A DNA stretch of 64,000 nt from Fibrobacter sp. (GCA_024399035.1 JAKSID010000010.1:1-64000); one strand, 5' to 3'; positions 1 through 9,288 are shown, numbered from the stretch's first letter. Translations and numbers: made by a program. Notes: generated from the letters alone by a model not told the origin.

Positions 1-455
1 GCGCAGCCACGGATCTTTCGGCCCATGCCAGCCTTCTTCCAGATTTCACGAAGGATGTCGTCGCATTCTTCACGGCTCAATTTTTTATCGATGCCATTAA
101 CCTTACCACCCCATGCATATAGGCCATCATGAATGAACGGAGCCGCATTGTAAAGGTCATTACCTTCCTTATAATGAGGTACAACGCAGCTGAAGATATC
201 AGGAGCAGAAGCACCATCGGTCTGAAAATCCTTTTTGAAAGTTACATGCAAAATGAATTCTCGTTCCTTCTTTTCAGACGGGAAACGGCGTGTACCAACA
301 ACATCAACCTTAGCATCCTTGAGGAAAAAGAACATTTTTCCATGATTATTTTCAAGTTCAAAAGGCTGATCAATACAGACAGACTGAATGGTAATAGAAT
401 TTCTTTCTTCATTCTTCTTACCGAAAATACTGGAAAGCCAACTCCAGAATCCCAT
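1..455 (-). CDS. DUF1353 family protein, 3' end cut by window edge
   Basis: The reading frame opens at an ATG whose upstream region carries AAAGGGG about six bases before it, and runs off the left edge with no stop (about 151 codons visible). The protein starts MGFWSWLSSIFG. Its middle has the pattern TDGASAPDIFS, then AAPFIHDGLYAW, then a helical LSREECDDILREIWKKAG segment. The TDGAS...P and HD-x-LY blocks match my knowledge of DUF1353, a family found in phages and scattered bacterial genomes with no firmly known function. Nothing phage-like lies next to it here, so a domesticated gene is as likely as a prophage edge. The family call is fairly sure; the function is unknown. Confidence 0.72.
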   Translation of the reverse strand, partial: MGFWSWLSSIFGKKNEERNSITIQSVCIDQPFELENNHGKMFFFLKDAKVDVVGTRRFPSEKKEREFILHVTFKKDFQTDGASAPDIFSCVVPHYKEGNDLYNAAPFIHDGLYAWGGKVNGIDKKLSREECDDILREIWKKAGMGRKIRGC

Positions 456-533
456 GTTTAACCCCTTTAGTAGTTAATCATTAATGAAATTGTCTTTATC
501 CTAGTTGCAGACAAACCAATTTCGAAAGTAAAT

Positions 534-620
534 TATAATAAAACTTGTTCGTAATAAGACGCTCAAAGCCAAATGTTTTCTTTTTTTTATATTTGGCCTT
601 GTAAAACAAGGAAGGCTCTT
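534..620 (+). promoter_or_regulatory. hisI leader with consensus -10 and two adjacent hairpins
   Basis: TATAAT lies at 534-539, although no good -35 is seen at the right distance. The leader then holds the inverted repeat GCCAAAT/ATTTGGC (568-574 with 591-597) directly followed by CCTTGT-AAA-ACAAGG (597-611). The last arm abuts the Shine-Dalgarno sequence AAGGAAGG of hisI. The pairing is seen directly; any regulatory role is inference. Confidence 0.3.
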
Positions 621-971
621 ATGAAGTTCGAAGATATCATGAAAGAAGTGAAGTTCGAAGTGGAAGTGGATGGCGTAAAGCTCGCTCCCGCTATCGTCCA
701 GGATGCAGACAAGGGCGACGTGCTCATGATGGCCTGGATGAACGAAGAAGCACTTCGCCGTACACAGGAATGTGGCGAAATGGTGTTCTGGAGTCGTAGC
801 CGCAAGGAATACTGGCACAAGGGCGACACCAGCGGAAACGTTATGACCGTTGTGGAATGGGCTACGGACTGCGATAGCGACGCCTTGCTTTTCAAGGTTC
901 GTATGCAGGGCCCGCAGGTGGCTTGCCACACGGGCGCACGCAGCTGCTTCTTCAAGGTCTGCGATAAATAG
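621..971 (+). CDS. hisI: phosphoribosyl-AMP cyclohydrolase
   Basis: 116 residues. HisI opens the purine ring of phosphoribosyl-AMP to give ProFAR in histidine synthesis, in the cytoplasm, as a Zn/Mg-dependent dimer. Visible motifs are [26 protein letters not shown], an acidic DCDSDALL block, and the two conserved cysteines of [12 protein letters not shown]. It is HisI only: no HisE pyrophosphohydrolase domain follows, so HisE must be encoded elsewhere. The start was placed at 621 because AAGGAAGG sits seven bases before this ATG; an upstream in-frame ATG at 573 lies inside the leader and lacks such a site. No other his gene is nearby. Confidence 0.95.
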   Translation: MKFEDIMKEVKFEVEVDGVKLAPAIVQDADKGDVLMMAWMNEEALRRTQECGEMVFWSRSRKEYWHKGDTSGNVMTVVEWATDCDSDALLFKVRMQGPQVACHTGARSCFFKVCDK

Positions 972-991
972 CGTAGAGGATAAAGGATAAA

Positions 992-1019
992 GGGGATCCC
1001 GGCACAAGGCCGGGATGAC
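992..1019. repeat. dispersed GGGATGAC palindrome, copy 1
   Basis: An imperfect palindrome of the form GATCCCGG-n-CCGGGATGAC between hisI and tilS. Related copies occur at 1385-1440, 7838-7890, 34013-34065 and 44846-44990. The start codon of tilS follows only eight bases after this copy. Confidence 0.75.
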
Positions 1020-1027
1020 GCAGCAGG

Positions 1028-2149
1028 ATGGATTGTTCATTCCTTGATTCTACAAGAGAAATGATCCAGCAAAATGGCTGGAAGCGCTTGTTACTTGCCG
1101 TATCTGGCGGGTTAGACTCCATTTGTCTAGCCCATTTTTTCATTTGCAATAAAGCGGCTTTAAGCTTAGAATGGGTGGGTATCGCCCACGTTCATCACGG
1201 TTTGCGAGAAGGTTCTTCCGACGGAGATGCTAAATTTGTCAAAAATTTTGCAGACAAATTAAACACTCCATTTTTCATCAAGCACCTCGATGGGAATGCA
1301 TTGAAAAATGCAGAAGGTTCTTTGGAAGAAAACGCCCGAAAGGCCCGTTATGACGCGTTAAGCCAAATCATCGCTGAAATAAAAGGGAGATCCCGGCTCA
1401 AGGCCGGGATGACAAAGTGTGAACAGTCCGGGATGACAAATCCCTTTAAAATTGATGCTATTCTTACGGCACATCACGCGGGCGACCAGGCGGAAACCAT
1501 GTACATGCGCCTCCGTCGCGGCGTCACATTGGCAGGTCTCTCGGGAATGCGCATCACCCGCCCTCTCCAAGTGTGCGACAAAAACAGCGAAAACGCCCCT
1601 GTCATTTACCGCCCATTCCTGAACGTTACTCGCTCGGAACTTGAGTCCTACGCCAAGCAAAACAGCCTTCAATGGCGAGAAGACGAAAGCAATTCCGACA
1701 CCAGGTTCACTCGCAACCAGATTCGCCATGCGCTTCTCCCCAACCTTGAAAAGGCTGCCCCCGAAGCCACCCAGCAACTTTGCAGAATTGCAGCCCTGGC
1801 AGGCCCCGCCTACGATAAAGCCATGGCCGCGGCAGACAAGATTTTTGCCCCCTTAGTCGTACCCCGCTCTCCCCTGCCCCAAGACGTTGCGGAAGAACCG
1901 TCCGAAGTCGCCGACTGCACCAGGGTTTTAGTTCTGGACACCCGTAAAGCCAAGGTCGCGCTCTCAAACGGGAAAGACGAACTTTTCCGACTTTGGCTGG
2001 ACAAACAAGGCTTTAGATTTCCCCTTGAAACCTTCAAAGGCAAGGCCTTATTGAACGACTTGAAAAATCTCTCTTTCCGCAGTCGTTTCATCGTCAAAAA
2101 ACGCCATATTATCTGGATTTGCGATAAATTGACATCTGCGTGCCATTAA
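1028..2149 (+). CDS. tilS: tRNA(Ile)-lysidine synthetase
   Basis: 373 residues. TilS uses ATP to attach lysine to C34 of tRNA-Ile(CAU), converting it to an AUA reader. The PP-loop SGGLDS is at residues 26-31, followed by the family blocks HVHHGLRE and LTAHHAGDQAETMYMRL, and FTRNQIRHALLPNL in the C-terminal half. Residues 120-138 (bases 1385-1440) are encoded by a copy of the dispersed GGGATGAC repeat inserted in frame, just before the LTAHHAGDQ block, apparently in a loop. The C-terminal domain is shorter than that of the E. coli enzyme. The start could instead be the ATG at 1061; the ribosome site is weak for both. The next gene is ftsH, a common tilS-ftsH arrangement. Confidence 0.93.
   Translation: MDCSFLDSTREMIQQNGWKRLLLAVSGGLDSICLAHFFICNKAALSLEWVGIAHVHHGLREGSSDGDAKFVKNFADKLNTPFFIKHLDGNALKNAEGSLEENARKARYDALSQIIAEIKGRSRLKAGMTKCEQSGMTNPFKIDAILTAHHAGDQAETMYMRLRRGVTLAGLSGMRITRPLQVCDKNSENAPVIYRPFLNVTRSELESYAKQNSLQWREDESNSDTRFTRNQIRHALLPNLEKAAPEATQQLCRIAALAGPAYDKAMAAADKIFAPLVVPRSPLPQDVAEEPSEVADCTRVLVLDTRKAKVALSNGKDELFRLWLDKQGFRFPLETFKGKALLNDLKNLSFRSRFIVKKRHIIWICDKLTSACH
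1385..1440 (+). repeat. dispersed GGGATGAC repeat inside tilS
   Basis: GGAGATCCCGG...CCGGGATGAC followed by a second CCGGGATGAC half unit, lying wholly within the tilS coding frame and read as residues 120-138. The sequence is nearly the same as the intergenic copies at 992-1019 and 34013-34065, so it is a mobile or expanding short element, not a TilS motif. Confidence 0.85.
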
Positions 2150-2199
2150 GAATTTGTATCTTGTTATCGTACTGAATTTTTTACTAAAAAAAGGTCGAT

Positions 2200-4377
2200 A
2201 TGAGTCAACTTAAGGGCAAACCAACCCCTCCATACCGCAACAAGAATTTTCTCATCCTTATCGCGATGATCCTTTTGCTGTTCATCATGTTCCCCTTGGC
2301 ATCCAAGGATGGTGATTCTAACATAACCCGCACCGAATTTTTGGCAATGATGGCCGACTCTTCCAAGGTCATCACAGAACTTTCTTTGCACAAGACCCCC
2401 GATGGCATCATCATCGAAGGCGCTCGTGAAATGACCGAAGAGGAACGTGCCGAAGCCAAGAAGAACCAGGGCATGTTCGCACGCTTTACCCGCGCCGACG
2501 ATTCTGCAAAGCCGGGCACCAAGGGCTTTACCAGCCACATGCTGGCCATCGATAACGAACAGATTACCGCATGGGAAGCCTCCAAGGGCGTTAAGGTCAA
2601 GGTAATCCACGAATCCACCACCTGGATCGATTCCCTGGTGGCATTCCTCCCCGCAATTCTCCTCATCGTCTTCTTCTACTTTATGATGAACCGCCAGATG
2701 GGTGGCGGCAGCAAGGGCCCCTTCGCCTTTGGCAAGAGCCAGGCAAAGCAGCTGGACCAAAAGAAAAAGACTCTCTTTACCGACGTTGCAGGCTGCGACG
2801 AAGCGAAGCAGGACTTGCAGGAACTTGTTGAATTTTTGAAGGACCCCAAGAAGTACGACGCCCTGGGCGGCCGTATTCCTAAGGGAGCATTGCTGGTTGG
2901 CCCTCCGGGTACCGGTAAGACTTTGCTTGCCCGCGCTGTTGCAGGCGAAGCTGGCGTGCCTTTCTTTAGCATGAGCGGTTCCGACTTCGTTGAAATGTTC
3001 GTGGGTGTTGGTGCAAGCCGCGTCCGTGACCTTTTCGAAAACGGTAAGAAGAACGCTCCCTGTATTTTGTTCATCGACGAAATCGACGCCGTAGGTCGCC
3101 AGCGTGGTGCAGGTCTCGGTGGCGGTCACGACGAACGCGAACAGACTTTGAACCAGTTGCTGGTTGAAATGGACGGCTTCACCGCCAACGAAGGCGTAAT
3201 CCTCATTGCAGCCACCAACCGTCCGGATGTTTTGGACAAGGCATTGCTCCGCCCGGGTCGTTTCGACCGTCAGATTGTGGTGGGCCTGCCCGACCTTAAG
3301 GGCCGTGAAGAAATCCTCCGCGTACACCTGAAGAAGCGCAAGGTTCCTCTGGCAGACGACGTGGATGTAAAGGCCGTTGCAAAGGGCACCCCGGGTCTTG
3401 CCGGTGCAGACTTGGAAAACCTGGTGAACGAAGCCGCCTTGATGGCCGCCCGCTTCAACAACAAGAAGGTGACCATGCTGGACTTCGAGGAAGCCCGCGA
3501 CAAGCTTTCTATGGGTGCGGAACGCAGAACCCTCCTCATGACCGACGAGGAAAAGCGCCATACCGCCTACCACGAAGCAGGCCACGCCCTTATGACCTTG
3601 CTGTGCAAGCATTCCGACCCGCTGCACAAGATTACCATTATCCCCCGCGGTCGCGCCCTTGGCGTAACCATGAGCCTGCCGGAACGAGACCAGGTTTCTT
3701 ACAGCCGCGAATACGCCGAAGAACGCATCATGATCATGATGTCCGGCCGTCTGGCAGAACTGGTATTCTTCAACCATCAGAGCACCGGCGCCTCCAACGA
3801 TATCCAGCGCGCCACGGAACTGGCCCGCAAGATGGTGACCGAATGGGGCTTCGACGATGAAATCGGTCCTGTTTGCTATAGCCGCGCCGATGGCGAAGTG
3901 TTCCTGGGTCGCGAAATCAGCAAGCCTAAGGAAATGTCCGAAATGATGGCCCAGAAGATCGACCAGGCTGTTAACGGACTGATCAAGCGTCTGGATGCAG
4001 AAGCCAAGAAGCTGATTGAAGAAAACAAGGACAAGCTGATCGACCTGGCCGAAGCCCTCTTCGAATTCGAAGTTCTGGACCGCGAAGAAATCGACCGCGT
4101 CATGGCTGGCGAAAAGCTGGAAGGCACCAAGAAGAGCCGCCAGTACAAGGCCATGGAAGAACTTGCCGAAAAGCGCAAGAAGGAAAACACTCCCCCGCCA
4201 GATCCGGGCAAGCAGCCTCCCGTTGCTCCCGTCAGCGATGCTCCCGTTTCTGAAGTGAAGCCCGCACCCGCCAAAGGCTCTGAAACCGCCGACGCAAGTG
4301 CCGCAGCAGAACCTGCCGTAGAACCGACAGCGGAAACCTCTACCGACGCAAAAATCGAAGAAGAACCGAAGGCTTAG
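2200..4377 (+). CDS. ftsH: ATP-dependent zinc metalloprotease FtsH
   Basis: 725 residues. A membrane-anchored AAA+ hexamer that degrades misfolded membrane proteins and some regulators. Seen: transmembrane segment 1 at about residues 16-34, a periplasmic domain, transmembrane segment 2 at about 147-163, Walker A GPPGTGKT at 234-241, Walker B ILFIDEID around 289-296, the SRH block RPGRFDRQI, and the zinc motif HEAGH at 458-462. The last 60-70 residues are a Pro/Ala/Glu-rich tail beyond the usual family end, probably disordered. The start has AAAAGG upstream. folP follows after only two bases, so they should be co-transcribed. Confidence 0.98.
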   Translation: MSQLKGKPTPPYRNKNFLILIAMILLLFIMFPLASKDGDSNITRTEFLAMMADSSKVITELSLHKTPDGIIIEGAREMTEEERAEAKKNQGMFARFTRADDSAKPGTKGFTSHMLAIDNEQITAWEASKGVKVKVIHESTTWIDSLVAFLPAILLIVFFYFMMNRQMGGGSKGPFAFGKSQAKQLDQKKKTLFTDVAGCDEAKQDLQELVEFLKDPKKYDALGGRIPKGALLVGPPGTGKTLLARAVAGEAGVPFFSMSGSDFVEMFVGVGASRVRDLFENGKKNAPCILFIDEIDAVGRQRGAGLGGGHDEREQTLNQLLVEMDGFTANEGVILIAATNRPDVLDKALLRPGRFDRQIVVGLPDLKGREEILRVHLKKRKVPLADDVDVKAVAKGTPGLAGADLENLVNEAALMAARFNNKKVTMLDFEEARDKLSMGAERRTLLMTDEEKRHTAYHEAGHALMTLLCKHSDPLHKITIIPRGRALGVTMSLPERDQVSYSREYAEERIMIMMSGRLAELVFFNHQSTGASNDIQRATELARKMVTEWGFDDEIGPVCYSRADGEVFLGREISKPKEMSEMMAQKIDQAVNGLIKRLDAEAKKLIEENKDKLIDLAEALFEFEVLDREEIDRVMAGEKLEGTKKSRQYKAMEELAEKRKKENTPPPDPGKQPPVAPVSDAPVSEVKPAPAKGSETADASAAAEPAVEPTAETSTDAKIEEEPKA

Positions 4378-4379
4378 TC

Positions 4380-5273
4380 ATGCTTAACGAATTGCTGTCC
4401 AAATCACGTGCACTCCCCTGGAAAATCGGCGACGACGTTCTGCCCTGCAGGCCAACTCCGCTGATCATGGGCATTGTGAACGTGACTCCGGATAGCTTTT
4501 TCGATGGCGGTCAGCACAACACTTTGGACGCAGCCTTCAACCACGCCATGAAGTTGCTGGACGAAAGCGCAGTCATCTTGGACATCGGCGGCGAAAGCAG
4601 CCGCCCCGGCAGCACCCCCGTTCCTGTTCAAGAAGAAATCGAACGAGTCTGCCCGCTGGTAGAACGCCTGGTCGCTTACGCCAAGCAGAACCCGGACCGC
4701 AAGTTCTACATCTCCATCGATACAGTCAAGTCCAGAGTGGCCGCAGAATCCATGCGCCTTGGCGCACACATCATCAACGACATTAGCGCTCTCACCATGG
4801 ACCCCGAAATGGCAAAGACCGTGGCAGACACAAACGCATCCGTTGTACTGAACCACATCCGCGGAAACTTCGGTACCATGCAGCAGGACTTTACACCCTA
4901 CGAGAACGTGGTAAAGGAAGTTCATGACGAACTGATGGACCAGGTCCTTAAGCTATTGGCATTGAAGGTGGATCCCCAGAGAATTTGTCTTGACCCGGGC
5001 ATCGGTTTCGGTAAGACCGCCCAGGACAATATCGACTTGATGAAATCCGTGGAAGATTTCCTCTCCGAAGGTTACCCCGTACTTATTGGATCTTCTCGCA
5101 AGTCCTACATCGGAAAGCTGAAGGGCCTCGAAGACAGTGACCGTTTAATCCCGACCGTGACTGCTGGCATTGTGGCTGCCTTGGGTGGTGCAAGCTGCAT
5201 TCGCGTCCACGACGTTAAGGAAGCTCACGAATCCATGCTTTACTTGGAGGCCATGAACAATGGTTCTGTTTAG
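4380..5273 (+). CDS. folP: dihydropteroate synthase
   Basis: 297 residues. FolP joins p-aminobenzoate to dihydropterin pyrophosphate in folate synthesis and is the sulfonamide target. Motifs in order: MGIVNVTPDSFFDGG at residues 30-44, DIGGESSRPGS near 68, SIDTVKSRVA near 112, NDIS, DPGIGFGKT near 205, and GSSRKSYIG near 243. The start is two bases after the ftsH stop, and its 3' end overlaps the cdaA start by 14 bases. The ftsH-folP neighbourhood is also known from enterobacteria. Confidence 0.97.
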   Translation: MLNELLSKSRALPWKIGDDVLPCRPTPLIMGIVNVTPDSFFDGGQHNTLDAAFNHAMKLLDESAVILDIGGESSRPGSTPVPVQEEIERVCPLVERLVAYAKQNPDRKFYISIDTVKSRVAAESMRLGAHIINDISALTMDPEMAKTVADTNASVVLNHIRGNFGTMQQDFTPYENVVKEVHDELMDQVLKLLALKVDPQRICLDPGIGFGKTAQDNIDLMKSVEDFLSEGYPVLIGSSRKSYIGKLKGLEDSDRLIPTVTAGIVAALGGASCIRVHDVKEAHESMLYLEAMNNGSV

Positions 5274-6102
5274 GTTATTCGACATCATCGATGTTCGCAT
5301 GGCAGATATCCTTGATATCCTGCTCATCTCCATTATTATCTATTACATCTTTTTATTGTTCCGCGGCACTCGCGCAGCCCAGATGATTTTCGGTGGCTTG
5401 CTCCTGATGCTGGCCTGGATTATTGCACAGTGGTGGGAACTCCACACCATTACCTGGCTTATCAGTAACTTGGCAACCCTGGGTATTGTGGCCGTGGTGA
5501 TTCTATTCCAGCCCGAAATTCGAAGCGCCTTGACCCGAATCGGCCAGACTGCAAGTAAACTAGACTTGCACAGTATGTTCTTCCATACCAGCGGCCTGGA
5601 CGAAATCACAAAGACTATTTCTGCGGCAGCGCAGGACCTTGCAAAGACAAAGACCGGTGCACTGATTGTTTTGGAAAAACGCGTTGGCCTTAAGAACTAC
5701 GCCGACACCGGTGAAATTCTTGACGCACGAATCAGCACCCGACTTTTGCGCGCCTTGTTCTTCCCTAACTCCGCACTCCACGATGGTGCAGTGATCTTGA
5801 ACAGCAAGCGCATTGTTGCAGCAGGTTGTATTTTGCCTATGCCCACCGGTAACGCCGAAAAGGAAGCAGGCTACGGCATGCGTCACCGCGCAGCAAAGGC
5901 CTTGGCTTCTGAATGCGACGCCTTGGTCATCGTCGTTTCTGAAGAAACCGGCTACATCTCTATCGCCTACAGAAACACGCTTCGCCGTAACATCAGCGTG
6001 CAGGAACTGAAGCAGGAAATCATTCGCCATTGGGGCGAACTGTTCAACGATGTTCGCGAAACTGAAAAGGCCGTTTTGAGCGCCGCCGAAAAGAACGGTT
6101 AA
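5260..6102 (+). CDS. cdaA: diadenylate cyclase (c-di-AMP synthase), CdaA type
   Basis: 280 residues. Condenses two ATP to cyclic di-AMP at the membrane. Three hydrophobic segments lie at about residues 16-35, 41-57 and 66-84, followed by a DAC (DisA_N) domain with the catalytic DGA at 175-177 (LHDGAVIL) and the RHR motif at 208-210. The start was chosen because GGAGG precedes it by nine bases and the extra N-terminal residues resemble other CdaA starts. It overlaps folP by 14 bases. The usual partners cdaR and glmM do not follow; an FGE-like gene does. Confidence 0.95.
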   Translation: MVLFRLFDIIDVRMADILDILLISIIIYYIFLLFRGTRAAQMIFGGLLLMLAWIIAQWWELHTITWLISNLATLGIVAVVILFQPEIRSALTRIGQTASKLDLHSMFFHTSGLDEITKTISAAAQDLAKTKTGALIVLEKRVGLKNYADTGEILDARISTRLLRALFFPNSALHDGAVILNSKRIVAAGCILPMPTGNAEKEAGYGMRHRAAKALASECDALVIVVSEETGYISIAYRNTLRRNISVQELKQEIIRHWGELFNDVRETEKAVLSAAEKNG

Positions 6103-6116
6103 TCCAAGAGGATTTT

Positions 6117-7412
6117 ATGAGCAATTCCCAGAATACTCAAGACAATCAGGATTTACAGAAGAATAAGCGCAAGAAAAAGAACGTGGTTGTTCTCGTTCTG
6201 ATGTTCTTGCTTTTGCTTTGCCTTTTTATCGCCCAGTGCCATCTGGATCAAATTAAGCAAGAAGCCCTGGCCAAGGAACAGGAAAACGCATTGGAAATGC
6301 AGCGTCGTCACGCACTGGATAGCCTCCGTCAGGCAGAACAGCGCAAGGCTGACAGCCTCCGTATCGCAGACTCCTTGGCTGCCCTAGCTGTTGACACAAC
6401 CGTTGTAGATACCGTGCCCGCAGTAGATACCACCCCGGCTCCGGTTCCTCAGAAGCCCGCAGTGAACCGCGACAGCATCCGCCACGTCCGCGACAGCATC
6501 AGGCATGTGAACGACAGCCTTAAGCATGTAAACGACAGTCTGGCAGCAGTAGAAAAGGCCCGTCAGGATTCCATTGACAAGGCGAACAAGGCTATTGCCG
6601 ATAGCATCGCCGCTGCAGAAAAGGCTAAGGCCGAAGAAGCCGAAAAGAAGCGCATCCAGGATAGCATCCGCAACTCCGACAAGGTTCCGCCCACTGCCGA
6701 AATCACGCCCCCTGCCGGCCGTTACTACGACCCCATCAAGCTCAAGGTGAAGTGCGACGAAATCAAGTGCAAGACTTTCCTCTCCATTGGCGACACCAAT
6801 AATCCTGTGGAGGCCGGCAAGGCTATGGAATACAACAAGACCGGCAGCGTGTTCTACTTTGCAGAAGACTCCGTAGGCAACCGCACCCCGTGGGAAGAAG
6901 CCAAGTACGACATGGCCAGCGACAACGTTTGCGGCAAGAACGCCTACCCCGTTCCCGTGGGCGGCAAGACCGTTTGCGTAGACGCCTACGAATACCCCAA
7001 CAAGGCTGACGAGAACCCCAAGGACATGGTCTCCCAGGAAGAAGCCGTCGCCCTCTGCGCCAAGGAAGGTAAGCACCTCTGCTCCATCGACGAATGGCAG
7101 GCAGCATGCCGCGGTAAGGACAACCTCAAGTACTCCTACGGCGACAGCTACAGGCAGAACAAGTGCAACACCAATACCAAGGCTGCAAAGCGCAGCGGCC
7201 GCAAGGACCAGTGCCGCAGCTGGTGGGGTATGTATGACATGAACGGAAACCTGTGGGAATGGACCTCCAGCCCCAGCAAGGATCATCCCAACATGTTCCT
7301 GGTGGCCGGCGGTGCCTGGAATACCAATAACGGAAGCAAGTGCACCGAAAGCAAGTTCAGCTTCTATCCCCAGAACCAGTACCCCTCTGTAGGCTTCCGC
7401 TGCTGCCGATAA
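6117..7412 (+). CDS. membrane-anchored protein with FGE/SUMF1-like domain
   Basis: 431 residues in three parts. Residues 22-40 form one transmembrane anchor. Residues 45-190 are a charged stretch with repeated DSLR/DSIRHV-type heptads and a Pro/Thr section, probably a coiled spacer across the periplasm. Residues 192-265 resemble a small beta-sandwich (PPTAEITPPAGRYYDP...). Residues 275-431 carry the formylglycine-generating-enzyme-like fold: VCVDAYEYP, EAVALCAKEGKHLCSIDEWQAACRG, YDMNGNLWEWTSS, GGAWN and a final VGFRCCR. Such domains outside sulfatase pathways are common in Fibrobacter and often of unknown role. No sulfatase gene lies nearby, so I do not claim formylglycine formation. It follows cdaA by 14 bases. 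Confidence 0.82.
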   Translation: MSNSQNTQDNQDLQKNKRKKKNVVVLVLMFLLLLCLFIAQCHLDQIKQEALAKEQENALEMQRRHALDSLRQAEQRKADSLRIADSLAALAVDTTVVDTVPAVDTTPAPVPQKPAVNRDSIRHVRDSIRHVNDSLKHVNDSLAAVEKARQDSIDKANKAIADSIAAAEKAKAEEAEKKRIQDSIRNSDKVPPTAEITPPAGRYYDPIKLKVKCDEIKCKTFLSIGDTNNPVEAGKAMEYNKTGSVFYFAEDSVGNRTPWEEAKYDMASDNVCGKNAYPVPVGGKTVCVDAYEYPNKADENPKDMVSQEEAVALCAKEGKHLCSIDEWQAACRGKDNLKYSYGDSYRQNKCNTNTKAAKRSGRKDQCRSWWGMYDMNGNLWEWTSSPSKDHPNMFLVAGGAWNTNNGSKCTESKFSFYPQNQYPSVGFRCCR

Positions 7413-7470
7413 ACGTTATTTTACAAGAAAAACCACATTTGCAAAAGCAAAAATATCTATTTTAGGTAAT

Positions 7471-7830
7471 ATGAAAAAGATTCTCACATTCTCTGCTATC
7501 GCTATCACTTCCCTGTTGTTCACCGGCTGTTTCGAAAACAAGGCAAACTTCGCTGGTTGCTGGCAGGGTGAAGCTAACATGATTTTCGAAGTTATCCCCT
7601 CCGGCTCCGACTTCATTATCAGAAACATCAACGGCGACCTGAACGCCACTCCCGATGACGGCAAGATCTGCGGAAAGAACTCTCTGGACATGGTTTACTG
7701 CATGAGCGTTAAGGGCGACTCCGCCTACTACGAATTCGGCGGTATCACCACCGGTTACAAGAGAATTTCCAAGCAGGATTACGACGCAATCTTCGCAAGC
7801 CAGAAAAAGGCTACCGTCGAAGCACAGTAA
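7471..7830 (+). CDS. small putative lipoprotein
   Basis: 119 residues. The N-terminus MKKILTFSAIAITSLLFTGC is a lipoprotein signal with a lipobox ending at Cys20. The mature part is short, with TGY and DG-rich beta-like segments and two further cysteine pairs; I recognise no family. It begins 58 bases after the FGE-like gene and may share its transcript. A repeat and a strong bidirectional terminator follow. Confidence 0.75.
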   Translation: MKKILTFSAIAITSLLFTGCFENKANFAGCWQGEANMIFEVIPSGSDFIIRNINGDLNATPDDGKICGKNSLDMVYCMSVKGDSAYYEFGGITTGYKRISKQDYDAIFASQKKATVEAQ

Positions 7831-7837
7831 TTTCTAT

Positions 7838-7890
7838 GGAGATACCGGAGTAAGCCCGGGATGACATTACGATACCGGGTCAAGCCCGGA
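7838..7890. repeat. two degenerate GGGATGAC palindromes
   Basis: GATACCGGAGTAAGCCCGGG-ATGAC followed by GATACCGGGTCAAGCCCGGA: two adjacent partial copies of the dispersed element, immediately before the terminator. Confidence 0.65.
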
Positions 7891-7891
7891 T

Positions 7892-7928
7892 AAAAAAAGT
7901 CCCGGTTCAACACCGGGATTTTTTTTTT
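7892..7928. terminator. bidirectional rho-independent terminator
   Basis: Stem TCCCGGT-tcaac-ACCGGGA flanked by seven A on the left and ten T on the right, between two convergent genes. Confidence 0.85.
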
Positions 7929-7950
7929 GCGCAAGCTCTGCCGAACTTTT

Positions 7951-8724
7951 TTATTTAGCTTCGTTCATCACTTCCAGCACCAGTTTTTCTACCAGTGCCT
8001 GACTAGGAGCGCCGCTCCAGACGCGTTTGATGTAGCCGTTCTGGTCAAGCAGCATGAGCGTGGGAACCGCACGAATTCCGTAGCGACGCCACATGTCTTG
8101 TGTTGCATCGCGATAAAGCGGATAGGGCGACTTATGCTTGCCGTTGTAGAAGGCGTTCAAGGTATTCAGGTCTTCGCTAGAAATTCCGATGACCTCGAGC
8201 CCCTGGCCCGCATACTTGTTATACACGTTTGCAAGTACAGGCAAAGTCTTTCGGCAAGGACCGCACCAGGTAGCCCAGAAGTCCAGCAGGGTTGCCTTGG
8301 GCTTAGCCTGTTTCTTTTCGCCGTTCTGATAGAAGTTGGCCTTGAACTCCGCAATCTTGCTACCGATAGCGGAACCGGTCAAGCTGCTGATATCGTCGGG
8401 GCGGTCCGTCAGCTTTACTGTCACAGAAATCTTCTTGCCTTCGCGTAAAACATCCAGCTTGATGTTCTGACCAGTCTTACCCTTGGAGACCGCGTTCTGA
8501 ATCTGGCTCATGTCCGAAAGGACTGCACCCTGCACGCCAATGATCTGGTCCTCGGCCTGCATACCGGCAGTAAAGCATCCGGAATTAGGATGAACGCCTT
8601 TCACCACTAGGGACAGATGATTTTCGTAAGTAGCCTTCTTATAGGTCAGGCCAAGCCAAGGAACCGCACACGAAAAACTTGCGGCCACAGCAACAAGCAA
8701 AGCAGTCAGCTTAAAGCAATTCAT
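7951..8724 (-). CDS. PDZ-thioredoxin (TlpA-like) exported protein
   Basis: 257 residues. An N-terminal hydrophobic signal (residues 1-20, ending SFSCA; the lipobox is not canonical) precedes a PDZ-like domain at about 33-110 (GVHPNSGCFTAGMQAEDQIIGVQG). A TlpA/thioredoxin domain follows at about 125-255 with DFWATWCGPCRKTLP, the active pair being Cys154 and Cys157. Such proteins act as thiol oxidoreductases outside the cytoplasm. The PDZ fusion suggests recognition of peptide ends in client proteins, which is inference. It is the last gene of a three-gene minus-strand run with pyrD and a small barrel protein. Confidence 0.85.
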   Translation of the reverse strand: MNCFKLTALLVAVAASFSCAVPWLGLTYKKATYENHLSLVVKGVHPNSGCFTAGMQAEDQIIGVQGAVLSDMSQIQNAVSKGKTGQNIKLDVLREGKKISVTVKLTDRPDDISSLTGSAIGSKIAEFKANFYQNGEKKQAKPKATLLDFWATWCGPCRKTLPVLANVYNKYAGQGLEVIGISSEDLNTLNAFYNGKHKSPYPLYRDATQDMWRRYGIRAVPTLMLLDQNGYIKRVWSGAPSQALVEKLVLEVMNEAK

Positions 8725-8727
8725 ATT

Positions 8728-9288
8728 CTAGAAGAACATCACTCCAAGATTGAAATGAGCCAGCAGGTTGGTTTCGCGGTTAATGAACTCGCCTTCGTCA
8801 TCATCCACAATGCCATCGCCAATCATATAGCCCAGACTGATTTCCAATCGAACCATAAAGTTTGCCTTGGGCATGGGGACAAAGTCACGACCATAGCCAA
8901 TAGAGATCATGGGAGAAACTTCCACATCATCGAAGTTCTTAACGATAACGCCAGAAGCGCCAAGATGTATAAAGTCATCCATGCTGAATTCCATCATGGA
9001 GCCGCCAAAGAAAAACCTATAGTCCAGGCCAGCCTGGTAGACACCACCAATGAACAGGCCCGATGCGGACAATGCCAAGGAATGATGCTTGGCCATACGG
9101 TATTCACCCGCCAGGTTTACACCCACATCTACGGAACGCAGGTAGTAGCCCACATCCACGGAACCACCATAGAACAAGCTAGGTAGTTCGCGAACCGGAG
9201 CAGCCTTGGTTTCTCCATTATCGATAAAGAATCCTGCCCAAGAAGACGAGACCACCAGGGCCAGCAACAACAAAAACTTACGAATCAT
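8728..9288 (-). CDS. small outer-membrane beta-barrel-like protein
   Basis: 186 residues. A clean Sec signal peptide (MIRKFLLLLALVVSSSWA) is followed by alternating aromatic/hydrophobic strands (SVDVGYYLRSVDVGVNLAGEYRM, SLALSASGLFIGGVYQAGLDYRFFFGG) and ends in FF, typical of an outer-membrane barrel of about eight strands. No named family recognised. Its ATG overlaps the pyrD stop by one base, so translation is probably coupled, and the PDZ-thioredoxin gene follows three bases after its own stop. Confidence 0.72.
   Translation of the reverse strand: MIRKFLLLLALVVSSSWAGFFIDNGETKAAPVRELPSLFYGGSVDVGYYLRSVDVGVNLAGEYRMAKHHSLALSASGLFIGGVYQAGLDYRFFFGGSMMEFSMDDFIHLGASGVIVKNFDDVEVSPMISIGYGRDFVPMPKANFMVRLEISLGYMIGDGIVDDDEGEFINRETNLLAHFNLGVMFF

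Noticed and set aside
501-1149. Minus-strand frames across hisI and the repeat (HPGLVPGSP-type peptides)
   Set aside because: These are translations of the GGGATGAC palindrome, a well-known source of false genes.
2164-3777. Long minus-strand open frame of 537 codons opposite ftsH
   Set aside because: Wholly antisense to a clear FtsH and low-complexity in character; a codon-bias shadow.
6117-7412. Sulfatase-activating formylglycine-generating enzyme
   Set aside because: No sulfatase nearby; the domain is a widespread FGE-like fold in this phylum and the protein is a membrane-anchored multi-domain form.
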